A DNA stretch of 64,000 nucleotides from Melanopsichium pennsylvanicum (GCA_900208305.1 OAPG01000002.1:1178001-1242000), one strand, 5' to 3'. Shown: positions 10,488 to 20,215, counted from the first letter of the stretch. A program made the numbers and translations. Notes: generated by a model not told the origin, from the sequence alone.

Positions 10488-11431
10488 GGAAATGGTTGGA
10501 ACACACACGGCGCTAATTGAACACAGTGCTCCTTGGCACACAGACATATTACTCTTATCATTGGTGAACGCACACACCGAACACATGTGAGTGCAACTTG
10601 AGCCACAAACTCTAGAGGTCAAATTAGGAGTGCCGGTTAAGCATCTGTCAGGCGCCTTGATGATGAATCTTGACCGGTGCAACCATGTTTTTGATTGTGG
10701 GACTCGTCACAACGAGATCGAAATCGATACTGTATCATCAACTTTCAGCCACATGTGGTAGTCTCCGCCAATCCGCGAATTATACCTAGGCTATTCCTCA
10801 CACGGCATTACGGAAACCCTTTTTTTTCCAGATGTCACATGGTGAGTGTGGACTACGGCGGTACGCACAAAACAGATCGACGATGTTTTTTTTTTCTTTT
10901 TTCGCTTGCGGTTGTATTGCGCTCATTCTCGCCAACATTGCTAATGATCAGAATTCGCCATGGAATGGGGCTTGGTTCAGACTGAACTCGCTAAAGACTG
11001 TCGAAACACCGATTAAGTTACCCTCTCACCCAAGTTGAGTGCACCAACATAATAGGGCGAATTGGCCGAACATATACAATGAGTAAAAATCAACTCCGGC
11101 GTATTCCTGCTGGTGTTTCTGCATGACGCACTAATTGTGCATGCATTTTCTTTCAACGTGGAAATCGCCCGAAAATTCGCCGCATCTCGCCATCTTCATC
11201 CCCTGCGCCATGTGCAGCGCTTATCGAGGTTGAACATTGGCGATCAAGTTCCCGATCCACATCCAGAATGGCTCTCCCTTGTCACAATATGCTGCCCTCA
11301 CATTAAGCACGTATGCATTTGTCTATGGATCAGTGTTACAGACAATATCAAGGCTACAACAGAAGACGCGGAATACAGCAAAGACACAACTGGATGGTAT
11401 ACAAGATGACAATGATAGCAACAGCTTCTAT

Positions 11432-11461
11432 TGTGTGTGTGTGTGTGTGTTTGTGTGTGTG
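11432..11461 (+). repeat. TG dinucleotide microsatellite
   Basis: About ten TG units, a TT interruption, then four to five more TG units, located in the likely 3' flank of the ING/PHD gene. Confidence 0.85.
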
Positions 11462-11506
11462 GAAGGTTTGGTGGGCGGTGGGGAGGCCGGTTGGGTTTGG
11501 AACTGA

Positions 11507-13192
11507 TCAGCGACGTACTTTCGACTTTGCCCCACCGCTCTTTGCCTTCTTACCCTTTCCACCCCTTCCATTCGAAGCCCTCCTTTCCAAGCAAGCCTCG
11601 CAATACCATTGATTAATGGGCGGCTTAGTCAAACCAACACAGCCCAAGTGGAACCACTCTATCTCGCAGTCATCGTCATCGCATGCAATCATGTCACCGT
11701 AACTGTAATTGTTACAGAAGCAGTACCTTTCTTCATCTGCATCATCGCCTCCACCGACGTTGCTCGCTGGGCTATCCGCGCGGCTTGCCGAGTTAGAACC
11801 AGTGTGCGGCGACGCTGCAGCAGCAGCTGTACCACCTCGGCCGCGTGAGTTGGAGGTGGCATTGCGATTGGCGCGGGATCGAGATTTCGAGTTGTTGTTG
11901 TTGTTGCTGTTGCTGTTGCTGTTGTTGTTGTTGTTGCTGTTGCTGTTGTTGTTCGAACGTGAAGTCGCGGGTTCGACCTCGTCGTCAGGATCGGCATCAT
12001 CAAGGTCGTCGTCTTCGTCATCGCTTCGCTGGGCTGTGGCAGTGTTGCGGATAGCGCGACTGCGTGAGCGACTAGCAGATTCTTCAGCATCACCAGCGCC
12101 AGCACCGGCACCACTCCCACCACCACGACGCGATGTGGATGCATCTTTGCGTCCGCCAAGACCACCTTCTTCATCGTCCTCCGTGTATCCGCTGTGAACG
12201 TGTGCTGCACGAGGCAGACGAGTATTGCTGTTGGCCGCATTCGACTTGACTGCAGCACTGGAATGGGTGTCGGTCTTCTTCTTGTGCGAGATAGAGCCGT
12301 TGGCTGCTGCCTTGACATCTTCATCTCCTTTGCCAGACGCAGAAGTTTTGGCGACCTTGGAGCTAGCACTGGTGGAATTGGCGACGATACCCCCAGAGAT
12401 TGTTTTGCGCTTCTTGCTGTTCGAACCAGTCCCAGTGCCGGCTGCCGAGCCTGCTACGGATGCGGTCTCGGCAGCCGCTTTGTGGCTCTTTGCCCCCGCA
12501 GCGTTCGCCGCAGCAACGTTCGCCGCAATCTTTTTCTTCTTTGATCCACCCGCCCCATTGGTTTCAACGGCAGCAGAGCCCGCGGCGGTGGTGTGAGCTT
12601 CGAGTGTGGAGATGAGCTTCCGATCCTTGAGCGAACCGGGCACGTAATACTGTTCCAACTTGAGATGCTTTGTCGGGTTGAGCAGAGCAGAGATCTCCGG
12701 AAACCTATCGAATTGAGCATCGAGCGCTTCGATATAATCGGTGTGGCTGATGATAGTTTCGGCTGTGTTGAGGGCTACGCGGATCTTGTCTTCGCCGCCC
12801 ATCTTATACGCGCGTGCCTCTTCAGCGACTTCTTTGAGCGCCAGAAGACGTTGGCCCTGGTCAACATCGGGATCTTCGATGAGAGCCGTCAGGTGATTGA
12901 GGCGTGCTGTAAGGCTGTTGAGGTGCGAGCCGAGGACAGCGTCAAGCTCACGAAGGTCGGAGAAGGAGCGAGTGAGGTCGAGGGGAAGGGCGTCGAGTGC
13001 ATCGGCGTAGGCGGCGAGTGTGACAAAGAAGTGTTCCGGCCCAGAGGGATCAAGGCCAGCAGCTTCAGGTCCGACAACTCCACCTGGAAGACCGCCAATG
13101 CCGAAGTTTGTGGCCTTGGTCTTGAGCGTAGTGGTGAATGGGACGGCTCGGGATGGCCCGGCGAGGGCCGAGGCAGCGACCGGTTGCTTCAT
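11507..13192 (-). CDS. ING-family PHD-finger protein (histone H3K4me3 reader)
   Basis: 561 residues. The N-terminal third is an ING domain: a helical segment near 50-170 with LEDPDVDQG-like spacing (ALIEDPDVDQGQRLLAL) and AYKMGGEDKIRVALNTAE. The middle is long and disordered: Ala/Ser/Lys-rich, then Asp/Glu-rich, then an Asn/Ser run from AAC/AGC repeats. The C terminus carries a C4HC3 PHD finger, YCFCNNYSYGDMIACD ... WFHLGCVGL ... WYCEACLERR, followed by a Lys/Gly-rich tail. ING proteins (Yng1, Yng2, Pho23 in yeast) bind trimethylated H3K4 and recruit histone acetyltransferase or deacetylase complexes. The conserved Tyr, Asp and Trp cage residues of ING PHD fingers are present. I cannot tell which complex this paralogue joins. 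The length exceeds yeast ING proteins (about 220-330) because of the linker. Confidence 0.92.
   Translation of the reverse strand: MKQPVAASALAGPSRAVPFTTTLKTKATNFGIGGLPGGVVGPEAAGLDPSGPEHFFVTLAAYADALDALPLDLTRSFSDLRELDAVLGSHLNSLTARLNHLTALIEDPDVDQGQRLLALKEVAEEARAYKMGGEDKIRVALNTAETIISHTDYIEALDAQFDRFPEISALLNPTKHLKLEQYYVPGSLKDRKLISTLEAHTTAAGSAAVETNGAGGSKKKKIAANVAAANAAGAKSHKAAAETASVAGSAAGTGTGSNSKKRKTISGGIVANSTSASSKVAKTSASGKGDEDVKAAANGSISHKKKTDTHSSAAVKSNAANSNTRLPRAAHVHSGYTEDDEEGGLGGRKDASTSRRGGGSGAGAGAGDAEESASRSRSRAIRNTATAQRSDDEDDDLDDADPDDEVEPATSRSNNNSNSNNNNNSNSNSNNNNNSKSRSRANRNATSNSRGRGGTAAAAASPHTGSNSASRADSPASNVGGGDDADEERYCFCNNYSYGDMIACDDDDCEIEWFHLGCVGLTKPPINQWYCEACLERRASNGRGGKGKKAKSGGAKSKVRR
11885..11952 (-). 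repeat. Trinucleotide repeat coding for Asn/Ser in the ING gene
   Basis: Imperfect GTT/GCT array on the plus strand, read on the minus strand as AAC and AGC codons and giving an Asn/Ser run in the disordered linker. The array suggests replication-slippage expansion within a coding sequence. Confidence 0.85.
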
Positions 13193-14017
13193 GGAGGAGA
13201 TGATCGTGGCGAACGATCCAAGCTATCCAGGTGCTAGTACTTGCGACTGCAACTCAGTGGTGATAGGCTGGTGAATGTTTATGAATCCGTGTCAACGAAT
13301 GAGGTGGATATGAAGGTGCCACAGAAGCGGCCTGTGAGGAGACGATCTGTCGAAGGGATGTCGCAGCGAATAAAGCTATGGCAAGTGATGGAGGTGGAAC
13401 AGCTCGAAAGTCGCTGCCGGAAGAACGCTGAGGCTGGATGTGTAGCGCTGCTGAAAGTTCGGGAGTGAAGGGTGGTTGGAAGGGAGGACGTGATTCTTGG
13501 GAGGGGGGGAAGTGCAGACAAAGGTTGGTGGATCTGCTGCTTGGCTTTGCATATGGTTTCAGTCGCTCCTGCGCCGTGTTTGGTGATTCCATTCGATCCA
13601 GCTGCTGTAGCCACCAAACCAGACAGAAGAGGTACAGAATAGAGGCACGACCCTTGATCTCCGCGTCTACATCAAGAATTCTTCGGAAGTCGGGTCAAAA
13701 ACAAATGTCAGATCGATAATAGCAACAAATGCCATATACTCGCACGTGCCTGGACAAGTCGTTTCAGCTTTGTGATCGGGTGTTTGCCACAAGACAACAC
13801 CACGAAGCTTCAGGTGAAATTCAACCCTTGGCTCGGCTTTGAAATAGCGAAGTAGAATTTCACCACAGCATTTTTTTTTGGTTTTCTACTTACTCGTCCG
13901 TTTGGGACGACTGTCTCTGCCTCGCGAGTGCGAATGACATCGAAGGTTGGAAACCAGAAGCGCACCATAGCTGTTGCGTCTCTTAATTTCAACTTTTGCC
14001 TTTCCTTTCCTTTCCTT

Positions 14018-14054
<37 letters not shown>

Positions 14055-14216
14055 GCTTTGGGCTCAGTTTTTTTCTCTTCTGCTTTCTTCCTGAGCTAGC
14101 CTTGTTGGCTGGCCCGCGCTTCACTCCTCGCAGCCAAGCCGAGTATGGTGTTGACACATTCTACCAAGTTTCCTCCATCGTCTTGATCCACTACGACCAC
14201 AACCACATACCTCATA
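13193..14216. other. Divergent intergenic region between the ING gene and eEF1B-alpha
   Basis: About 1 kb that should carry both promoters. The notable element is a pyrimidine-rich stretch of CCTTT units running into a 33-base T tract (about 14020-14052), some 165 bases before the eEF1B start. No other gene is recognised. Confidence 0.6.
14020..14052 (+). repeat. 33-base poly(dT) tract upstream of eEF1B-alpha
   Basis: Uninterrupted T run preceded by several TTTCC units. Long poly(dA:dT) tracts disfavour nucleosomes, so this may help keep the promoter of a highly expressed translation factor open; that role is inference. Confidence 0.8.
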
Positions 14217-15348
14217 ATGTCTCTTCCCGACTTCTCCCAGGCTGCTAACCTCACTAAGCTCGACGGCTTCCTTGCCGACAAGTCCTACGTCGACGGGTAA
14301 GTTTTGATTCCAACTTTGCACCTTCGAGTCTCTTAACATGGAAATCCACAGGAGCACGTTTGGACGGTGAACACCATTGATAGGCTGCAGATGCGGCTTA
14401 CAAGCCCAGGAGAAACATCAGTGTCCTTTTTCAGCCCGTTCGAGGGATACAATAGAGAACGACATGCTACGTTGCGCTGGAACTTTATGATGAATACTTT
14501 GCTTTGGTCCGTGTTTCCGAGCCCAGCGGCGTAAGACCCCGCGACCTTTTTTGCGTTGACGAAACCCAACTTTTCCAAGCTATCTGATCTTGTTCCATGC
14601 CAATTTACTTGCAAAGCTACAACTACGAAGGAGGTGGAGTGGAATGCATCCAGGGCGACTCGGCCAAGAAGATGCCATTACGCTGATTTTAACTACAGCG
14701 AGGCTGACCTTTTTCCCCTCTCATGCCTCTTGTTTGCTGTTGATCTCGCACAGTCATTCGCCTTCTCAGGCCGACGTCGCCGTTTACGACGCTCTTGCCA
14801 AGGCCCCTGACGCCGACAAGTACCCTCACGTTGCCCGCTGGTTCGAGCATATCACCTCTTACGAGGCTGAGCACAAGGACTTAACCGGTGACAAGGCCAA
14901 GGCCGCCACCCTCCTCCAGTCCACCTTCGCCGCCCCCGCTGCTGCTGCTGCCGAGGACGACGATGACGTCGACCTCTTCGGCTCCGACGACGAGGTTGAC
15001 GAGGAGGCCGAGCGTATCAAGGCTGAGCGCGTCGCTGAGTACAACAAGAAGAAGGCTGCCAAGGGCCCCGGTCCCGCCGCCAAGTCGCTCGTCACCCTCG
15101 ACGTCAAGCCTTGGGATGACGAGACCAACATGAAGGAGCTCGAGGCTGCCGTCCGTGCCATCGAGATGGACGGTCTCGTTTGGGGTTCCTCCAAGCTCGT
15201 CGCCATCGGTTACGGTGTGTCCAAGCTCCAGTGCTCCCTCGTCGTTGAAGATGCCAAGGTCTCGCTCGATGAGCTCCAGGAGCGCATCGGCGACGAGTGC
15301 GAGGACTACGTCCAGTCCACTGACGTTGCCGCCATGGCCAAGATCTAA
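14217..15348 (+). CDS. EFB1: Translation elongation factor 1-beta (eEF1B-alpha), two exons
   Basis: Exons 14217-14296 and 14754-15348, joined by a GTAAGT...CACAG intron of 457 bases, give 224 residues. The N terminus ([19 protein letters not shown]...[13 protein letters not shown]) is the GST-C-like half, the centre is the acidic stretch [18 protein letters not shown], and residues about 135-224 are the guanine-nucleotide exchange domain ([16 protein letters not shown] ... [18 protein letters not shown], ending in AAMAKI). The protein reloads eEF1A with GTP during translation elongation in the cytosol. Codon use is strongly biased to C-ending codons (GCC, AAG, CTC), as expected for a very abundant protein. 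The intron carries a U18-like snoRNA. The first exon ends inside a glycine codon, so the join gives VDGHSPSQ. Confidence 0.96.
14478..14597 (+). ncRNA. snR18: U18/snR18-type box C/D snoRNA inside the eEF1B-alpha intron
   Basis: Within the intron I find a C box ATGATGA (14487-14493) and a D box CTGA (14584-14587), flanked by a 6-bp terminal stem, TGGAAC (14478-14483) with GTTCCA (14592-14597). The segment TTGGTCCGTGTTTC (14504-14517) is perfectly complementary to the conserved large-subunit rRNA sequence GAAACACGGACCAA and abuts a D'-like CCGA (14517-14520). By the D'+5 rule, 14512 pairs with the A of AAACAC, the site methylated by yeast snR18 and vertebrate U18. In S. cerevisiae snR18 also lies in the intron of EFB1, so host and guide are both conserved. 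The ends are estimated from the stem; it may be processed from the spliced intron. Confidence 0.85.
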
Positions 15349-15578
15349 GTCGTTCTACCCCTCTTCGCTTCATCAGGAAATCGGGTTGGCTGTATACCGG
15401 AGTTCAGTCGTTATACCGATATGGCTGTTCAGTTTCTCATGTCGTAATTGCAGATCGTCTCCTCATTGTTTTATCACTCCGAAACCAAGAGTGTGCATTT
15501 GTGTTGACTGGGTCCATTGACGTCGGGAACTGAGAATGCATCGTATAAAGTGTGCAAGAGCGCTGCTAGCGGAGCCGA

Positions 15579-17804
15579 TCAGATGTCACGTCGTTCTCCC
15601 CAGATGTGCTTGATCCGGGGAAAGCGAAGACTGTAGACTTGATTCTGAGTCCCGTTGTCATCCTCTCCTGATTCTGCTGCTGACTCTACGGCACTAGCAA
15701 CACTAGCATCCCTTGCTGAAGTAGGAGAAATCGTCGTGGACTCGTCGAAGTACTCGACAGTCACGACCTTGCCAACGATTTTGTCTGGATCCCTTGCAAA
15801 TTCGACCCGCTGCTCGGGTGTGAACCCTGACCCGACCGACACGCGAGTTCCCTTGTGCTCAATCTGAACGGCTGCCATTGCTTGGCGCTCCTCGAATTGT
15901 CCATCTATCGGCAGGCGCATGATTCCAACAGTGATGCTTTGAACGGCGTACTCTGCTTCCCTCCACTTTTTGATTTTACGGATGGCTGATGTGCGTTTGC
16001 CTTCGTAAGGGACGTCTTGACGTAAGACCAGACCTTCCCACCCACGCTGACTCGCGGTGGCCAGCATCTCATCGACTTGTTCGGTGGTCGAGACGATGCG
16101 TTGCGAAAGTCTTCGAACAAGACTCTGCTTTTGCTGTGAGGATGCATCGGCTTCCCAGAACGAGACGAGCCATTCTAAAGCTTCAAGACGCTGCGAGAAA
16201 GTTCGTCGAGAGCGGCTTTTGGAGCGCCATTGAGTGAATTCATCGAGAGTAAGAAGATCGAACGGGAAGAACGCAGGCTCGGGTATGATGTAGTTCTTCC
16301 GTTTGATCAGACCCACCACTGCAGCAAAGTCTTCCACCATGGTTTGCTCCGTGCTTTCCTCGCTTGATATCGCCATGGCTGCGTCCATTTGTTTCTTGGC
16401 GGGTATTGATGCTTGTTTCGGTGGACGGAGAATGCAAATCTCGCCATCGAGGATGAGGGTCGCTGCGCGTGCTTTGTCAGTATTATCAGACCGCGAAGCC
16501 GAATTCGAGCTTTGCGCCTTCTCTATCAAGTGAGACAAGCCTGGATGCAAGGGCAGCAGTCGGGCAATGTCTCGCTCCAGCACAGCGAGCGCTGAGAAAG
16601 GCCTGCCGTTGCGAGAAAGCGCCAGGATCGACGCGACCTTCCACTGCGCTTTATCGTCATCCCGTCGCTGCAGACGCACAACAAACAGACAGCGAACCCC
16701 GTCGAGCTTCCTACTGGCATACCATCTCGGTGCATCCTTGTTCGTGAACAGAGTCGGAAGCTCTGGCCGTGTCACGGTTCTACCGAGAGCGACCTCAAAC
16801 GTTCCTCGGAAAGTGATTGGCTGTGTGTCTGGAGGCTCTTGTTGCTGTTTGGATTTGGCTTTGATCGCCTTGGTTGATGGAGTGAGAGGGCTTGCTGCGA
16901 ACGCTTGCCTCAGAATGGCTTCGCGAAAGCCTGCCTTGAGGTTGCGGTCAAGGCAACGGTAGAAAATTTCGAGAGACGTCGGACGGAGGAGACCGCGACG
17001 AAAGAGCTCTGAAGTGGATAGATCGGGGTCGTCAGAACCACTCAAGGCGTATTCGTGCTGTTCGATGATGCGATGTTGGTCGAGAAAGTTATGAATGACA
17101 GCGAGTGCTTCATTGCCGGTGATTTGACGCAAGGATAGCTGCTGAAACAGTTCTAGTAGTGTTGCAGGCACCTGGTCCCTGACGTCGTGTTCCCGCTGAG
17201 CTCGGAGCGCAGCAGCTCGGGATTTGTCCCTAGAGCGGTTGGTAGGAACGTGAATCAGTGGCGCTTGATCCTTTTGCCACTCTTCATCCTTCCGTCTCTG
17301 GAAGAGATAGTTGTGTACGGTGTGTGATGTGACGTGGAGCCGGGTGTAAGGGTCGTACAGGAAGGCAAGGAGCGGGGTGAGATCATCGAATTCGGCAAGA
17401 ATGCGTTCCTTGGAGAGTTTTGAGTTGGTAGCATTTGCACGATTGATGAGCTCGCGAAGCCGGGTGATCTCGTCAAGCGGGGTGGCTTTTCGAGGTTTCT
17501 GATTGCTGAAACATGGCCGGCTTGCAAAGTCATGATTGACGTGCAAGGCTCGCTGAGATATGTGACCTTCCTTTAGAATTCGCAATGGAGAAGGCCGGCA
17601 GGATCGGATTCGCGGTGGGCCAGCTGAATCTTCTGCTAGAGATGTTTTGGATTGATAGCAACGTGTGGATGAGATTGCTGTCCTACGGAAAATTGGCCCA
17701 GCAAGAGAGCTGGCTTGAGCAGCTGTCAGCAGAGACTGACAGCCGTCTATTCGGATTCGATCGAACATCCGTGTCACGGTCACGGTCACGGTCACGGTCA
17801 ACAT
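15579..17804 (-). CDS. ATP-dependent DNA ligase family protein, probably mitochondrial
   Basis: 741 residues from the ATG at 17804; the frame stays open to another ATG at 17984 and a third option is 17768. Nucleotidyltransferase motifs are present in order: motif I ASRKLDGVRC with the adenylated Lys, SRNGRPF, motif III LILDGEICIL, motif IV EGLVLRQ, and motif V IRKIKKWREAEYAV, followed by an OB-fold-like C terminus. These mark covalent nucleotidyltransferases that seal nicks using ATP. The N terminus after 17768 (FDRIRIDGCQSLLTAAQ ... FRRTAISSTRCYQS) is basic and hydroxylated, like a mitochondrial presequence. About 350 residues before motif I have no family I recognise. It is not a standard Lig1/Cdc9 (no PIP box or long DNA-binding domain that I can see) nor Lig4 (no BRCT). 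The upstream 60 residues after 17984 look unlike protein, so I prefer the later starts. Confidence 0.8.
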   Translation of the reverse strand: MLTVTVTVTVTRMFDRIRIDGCQSLLTAAQASSLAGPIFRRTAISSTRCYQSKTSLAEDSAGPPRIRSCRPSPLRILKEGHISQRALHVNHDFASRPCFSNQKPRKATPLDEITRLRELINRANATNSKLSKERILAEFDDLTPLLAFLYDPYTRLHVTSHTVHNYLFQRRKDEEWQKDQAPLIHVPTNRSRDKSRAAALRAQREHDVRDQVPATLLELFQQLSLRQITGNEALAVIHNFLDQHRIIEQHEYALSGSDDPDLSTSELFRRGLLRPTSLEIFYRCLDRNLKAGFREAILRQAFAASPLTPSTKAIKAKSKQQQEPPDTQPITFRGTFEVALGRTVTRPELPTLFTNKDAPRWYASRKLDGVRCLFVVRLQRRDDDKAQWKVASILALSRNGRPFSALAVLERDIARLLPLHPGLSHLIEKAQSSNSASRSDNTDKARAATLILDGEICILRPPKQASIPAKKQMDAAMAISSEESTEQTMVEDFAAVVGLIKRKNYIIPEPAFFPFDLLTLDEFTQWRSKSRSRRTFSQRLEALEWLVSFWEADASSQQKQSLVRRLSQRIVSTTEQVDEMLATASQRGWEGLVLRQDVPYEGKRTSAIRKIKKWREAEYAVQSITVGIMRLPIDGQFEERQAMAAVQIEHKGTRVSVGSGFTPEQRVEFARDPDKIVGKVVTVEYFDESTTISPTSARDASVASAVESAAESGEDDNGTQNQVYSLRFPRIKHIWGERRDI
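17772..17801 (-). repeat. Hexanucleotide repeat (GTGACC)n at the ligase 5' end
   Basis: About five units of TCACGG on the plus strand, read on the minus strand as alternating Thr-Val codons if translation starts at 17804 or earlier. The array sits exactly between two candidate start codons (17804 and 17768), so its length could change the leader. Confidence 0.8.
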
Positions 17805-18135
17805 GAATTCGGTCGGTATAGCTGCATCTTGAAGCAGAGTCAGTTGCTCCCTACGATGTATGATGAGAAAGGTGGGAAAGATGATTAGATCCTTGACAAG
17901 GAAGGGGACCCAACCACCAAAATGTGACTTGTCAGAAGTAAGAAGGAAAAAAAAAGGATCCACAGCCTCCACTCTCTCCCACATGCGACTTTACCACGTG
18001 AACGCGATTCAGGGTCGTTTTTACGTGCCAAGTCGAACAAGGCATTCCTTCGTCCTCTCCATTACCAGTATCACATCACAACAGCATTTGTGATCACCCC
18101 TCGAAATCACAACGAGCTGCTCCAGCCACATCGAA

Positions 18136-20055
18136 ATGGCTTCTGCTACTCATCGTCATGCCGGAAGAGCCGATCAGATCGCATCGCTCACCAGCTTGTT
18201 AGGCCAGTCTGGCCAACCCTTACCACCTTCAGTCTTGCTTCAGGATGCATGCAGTCCTAACACCACCGCTCGTCTCGTAGCAGACGTCCTTCACAGTCTC
18301 GTATCTCATGCTGATCAAGATGAAAGTCCTTTATGCTGGTGCAGTGTATCACCCTTGACCTCAATTACTCCCGCCACCCTCTTTCGTAGTATTCTCACTT
18401 CCCTCGAGGCACAAGTGCTACGGCTTCAGCAAAACGCACACGCCGTCCACTCCAACTCCATTGCAGGCGGATCCAAGATCAAGTATCGTCGACCTGAAGC
18501 ATCCATCGACTATTTTTTATGGAATTTGGGCGCGATCCTCGACACCATCTCTGCTCGCTTAGTCATCGTCATTAACGACGCCGAACGAATTCGCGACCTT
18601 TGGCCAGAGCACATCTGGACCGCCTTCTGCCGTCTCGCTCTCCTCGCTAACAAGCCGGGACAGATCTCGACCGTGCTCGTCTCGTCTCTCCCTTGGTCGC
18701 AATACCGCACGCCGAGCGGACTAACCGTCTCGCACCAACCGATCACCATTCGCTTCCCGCGCCTGACTCGCCCAGACATACTCTCCATCCTCTCCCTCGA
18801 CTTCCCTATGCTTTGGAACTCCTACTCTTCCTCCATACAATCAGCCCAAATGCACGCTGGCACATCACCTTCTCTTTGCAAGCGATCTACCATGCACAAG
18901 CTCAAGAAAAAAGGATCTGGAGACCAAGTCACCATGGAAGCTTTGCGTGCCTTGTACGAGCAATTCGCTGGCGTCTTCTACGATTCAGTTCGGTCAAACG
19001 TCAGAGATGTAGAAGAGCTGCGGACCATGAACGCTGCTGTGTGGCACTCTTTCGTGGTGCCCGTGCAAACGAAAGAGTGTACTACCGCCGACCTCCAAAC
19101 TCTGCTTTTGGCCTCTTCGCATCTCTTCAAGGATGTCATTGTCCGTCTTCAGACTCGAGAGGTGGGTCCAAGAGAATGGACTCAGGAAGCCAGGATCAAG
19201 AGCATCCAAAACAGCGCTACTCGTCTTGCCGCTGCCAAGATTCCAGAGGGTGTCACGATCGAATCAAAGGTCGATGAGGATGTAGACATGGTAGACGAGG
19301 AGCGCAAGTTTGACGAAGAGGAGTGGCTGGAGCTCGAAATGGCTGCTCTTGCCCGTATGCGGTCTGCGTCATCTCAAGCGACGATATCGCTTTTGCCATC
19401 GTTGGCGCTCATTCCGACATTCTTGGTGATTGCGTCGTTCTTGGCTTCTTACAACCCATCTCGGCTCGACGTGCGTTACTTTCTGCGTGACGACTCGCTT
19501 CTCAGCCTCTCTTCAGGCGCTTCCAAGGGAAAGTCTCTCAAAGGTGGTCGAAGACTTGGGCCAGGACGTGGTCGTAAAGGTGCTTCGGCTGGCAAACGTG
19601 GCCGACCATCAAAGAGTGCACACCGGGTCACCAACGAAGATGGCCAAACAGAGAACCTCAACCGTCAACAGTTGCTCGGACCCAAACCTTTCCCCATCGA
19701 TCGCCTGCTTTCCATCTTTCAAGCTCTCATCACCGAAGCAGCCCCAGAAATGTCAATGGTCTACTCGAGCCTCATCCCGGACCACGACCTCACTTCCACT
19801 CAAGTAGAGAAGGAGAACGATAGGTCGACCTTGTGGGAGTACAGGAGCAAAAGTTTGTCGGTGTATTCGCAGATCAACGGGTTGGTGGCCAAGAGAATGC
19901 TGGTGAGGACGAGTGCACAGGACAAGTTGGGGACGAGTATCAATTTCAGGACCAATGTCAATTACAATATCGTAGCGGTTCTGGCAAAGAGGGTCAAATT
20001 TGATTTGGATGAGTGGTTGTGGGATTGGGGCGCTGGTGGAGCAAATGGACTTTGA
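18136..20055 (+). CDS. ORC5: Origin recognition complex subunit 5
   Basis: 639 residues, no intron seen. The N-terminal half is AAA+-like: a sensor/Walker B-type strand ARLVIVINDAERIRDL and a following winged region. The C-terminal half matches the Orc5 C domain: LIPTFLVIASFLASYNPSR, DVRYFLRDD, then LLGPKPFPIDRLLSIFQAL, all typical of Orc5. Orc5 is a core subunit of the six-protein complex that marks replication origins in the nucleus. Where Orc5 normally has a Walker A loop, this protein reads LLQDACSPNTTARLV, with no GK(T/S), so ATP binding is probably lost. A Lys/Arg/Gly-rich insertion (KGGRRLGPGRGRKG), perhaps DNA-contacting, lies in the C domain near residue 470-490. It shares a short divergent promoter with the ligase gene upstream and is convergent with the next gene (160 bases between stops). 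Confidence 0.92.
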   Translation: MASATHRHAGRADQIASLTSLLGQSGQPLPPSVLLQDACSPNTTARLVADVLHSLVSHADQDESPLCWCSVSPLTSITPATLFRSILTSLEAQVLRLQQNAHAVHSNSIAGGSKIKYRRPEASIDYFLWNLGAILDTISARLVIVINDAERIRDLWPEHIWTAFCRLALLANKPGQISTVLVSSLPWSQYRTPSGLTVSHQPITIRFPRLTRPDILSILSLDFPMLWNSYSSSIQSAQMHAGTSPSLCKRSTMHKLKKKGSGDQVTMEALRALYEQFAGVFYDSVRSNVRDVEELRTMNAAVWHSFVVPVQTKECTTADLQTLLLASSHLFKDVIVRLQTREVGPREWTQEARIKSIQNSATRLAAAKIPEGVTIESKVDEDVDMVDEERKFDEEEWLELEMAALARMRSASSQATISLLPSLALIPTFLVIASFLASYNPSRLDVRYFLRDDSLLSLSSGASKGKSLKGGRRLGPGRGRKGASAGKRGRPSKSAHRVTNEDGQTENLNRQQLLGPKPFPIDRLLSIFQALITEAAPEMSMVYSSLIPDHDLTSTQVEKENDRSTLWEYRSKSLSVYSQINGLVAKRMLVRTSAQDKLGTSINFRTNVNYNIVAVLAKRVKFDLDEWLWDWGAGGANGL

Positions 20056-20215
20056 AGCAGCGCAGCTGAACGCATTGTCAAATCTGTCGCTCATGCGATT
20101 GCACGATCACAGACAAGCTTGTCTTTTCGCCAGAGTCATGCATGGAAAAAATTGTTCATTTCAGAGTGAATCAACGCTGGCCTACATTGAGCGGAACCGA
20201 GACAAGGCGAACGCC

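Larger units (their letters stand above)
10414..11506. other. Intergenic region, 1.1 kb, with a TG microsatellite
   Basis: Lies upstream of the stress-protein gene and downstream of the ING gene. A (TG)n tract interrupted once runs at about 11432-11461, just past the ING stop. One TACTGTA motif is at 10728. I see no convincing gene. Confidence 0.55.

Noticed and set aside
11709..12369. Long frames on both strands over the ING linker
   Set aside because: They are produced by the trinucleotide repeat and biased linker; only the frame ending in the PHD finger is coherent.
17805..17984. Extension of the ligase N terminus to the ATG at 17984
   Set aside because: The extra 60 residues look unlike a protein segment, leave only 150 bases to the divergent ORC5 start, and hide the presequence-like start.
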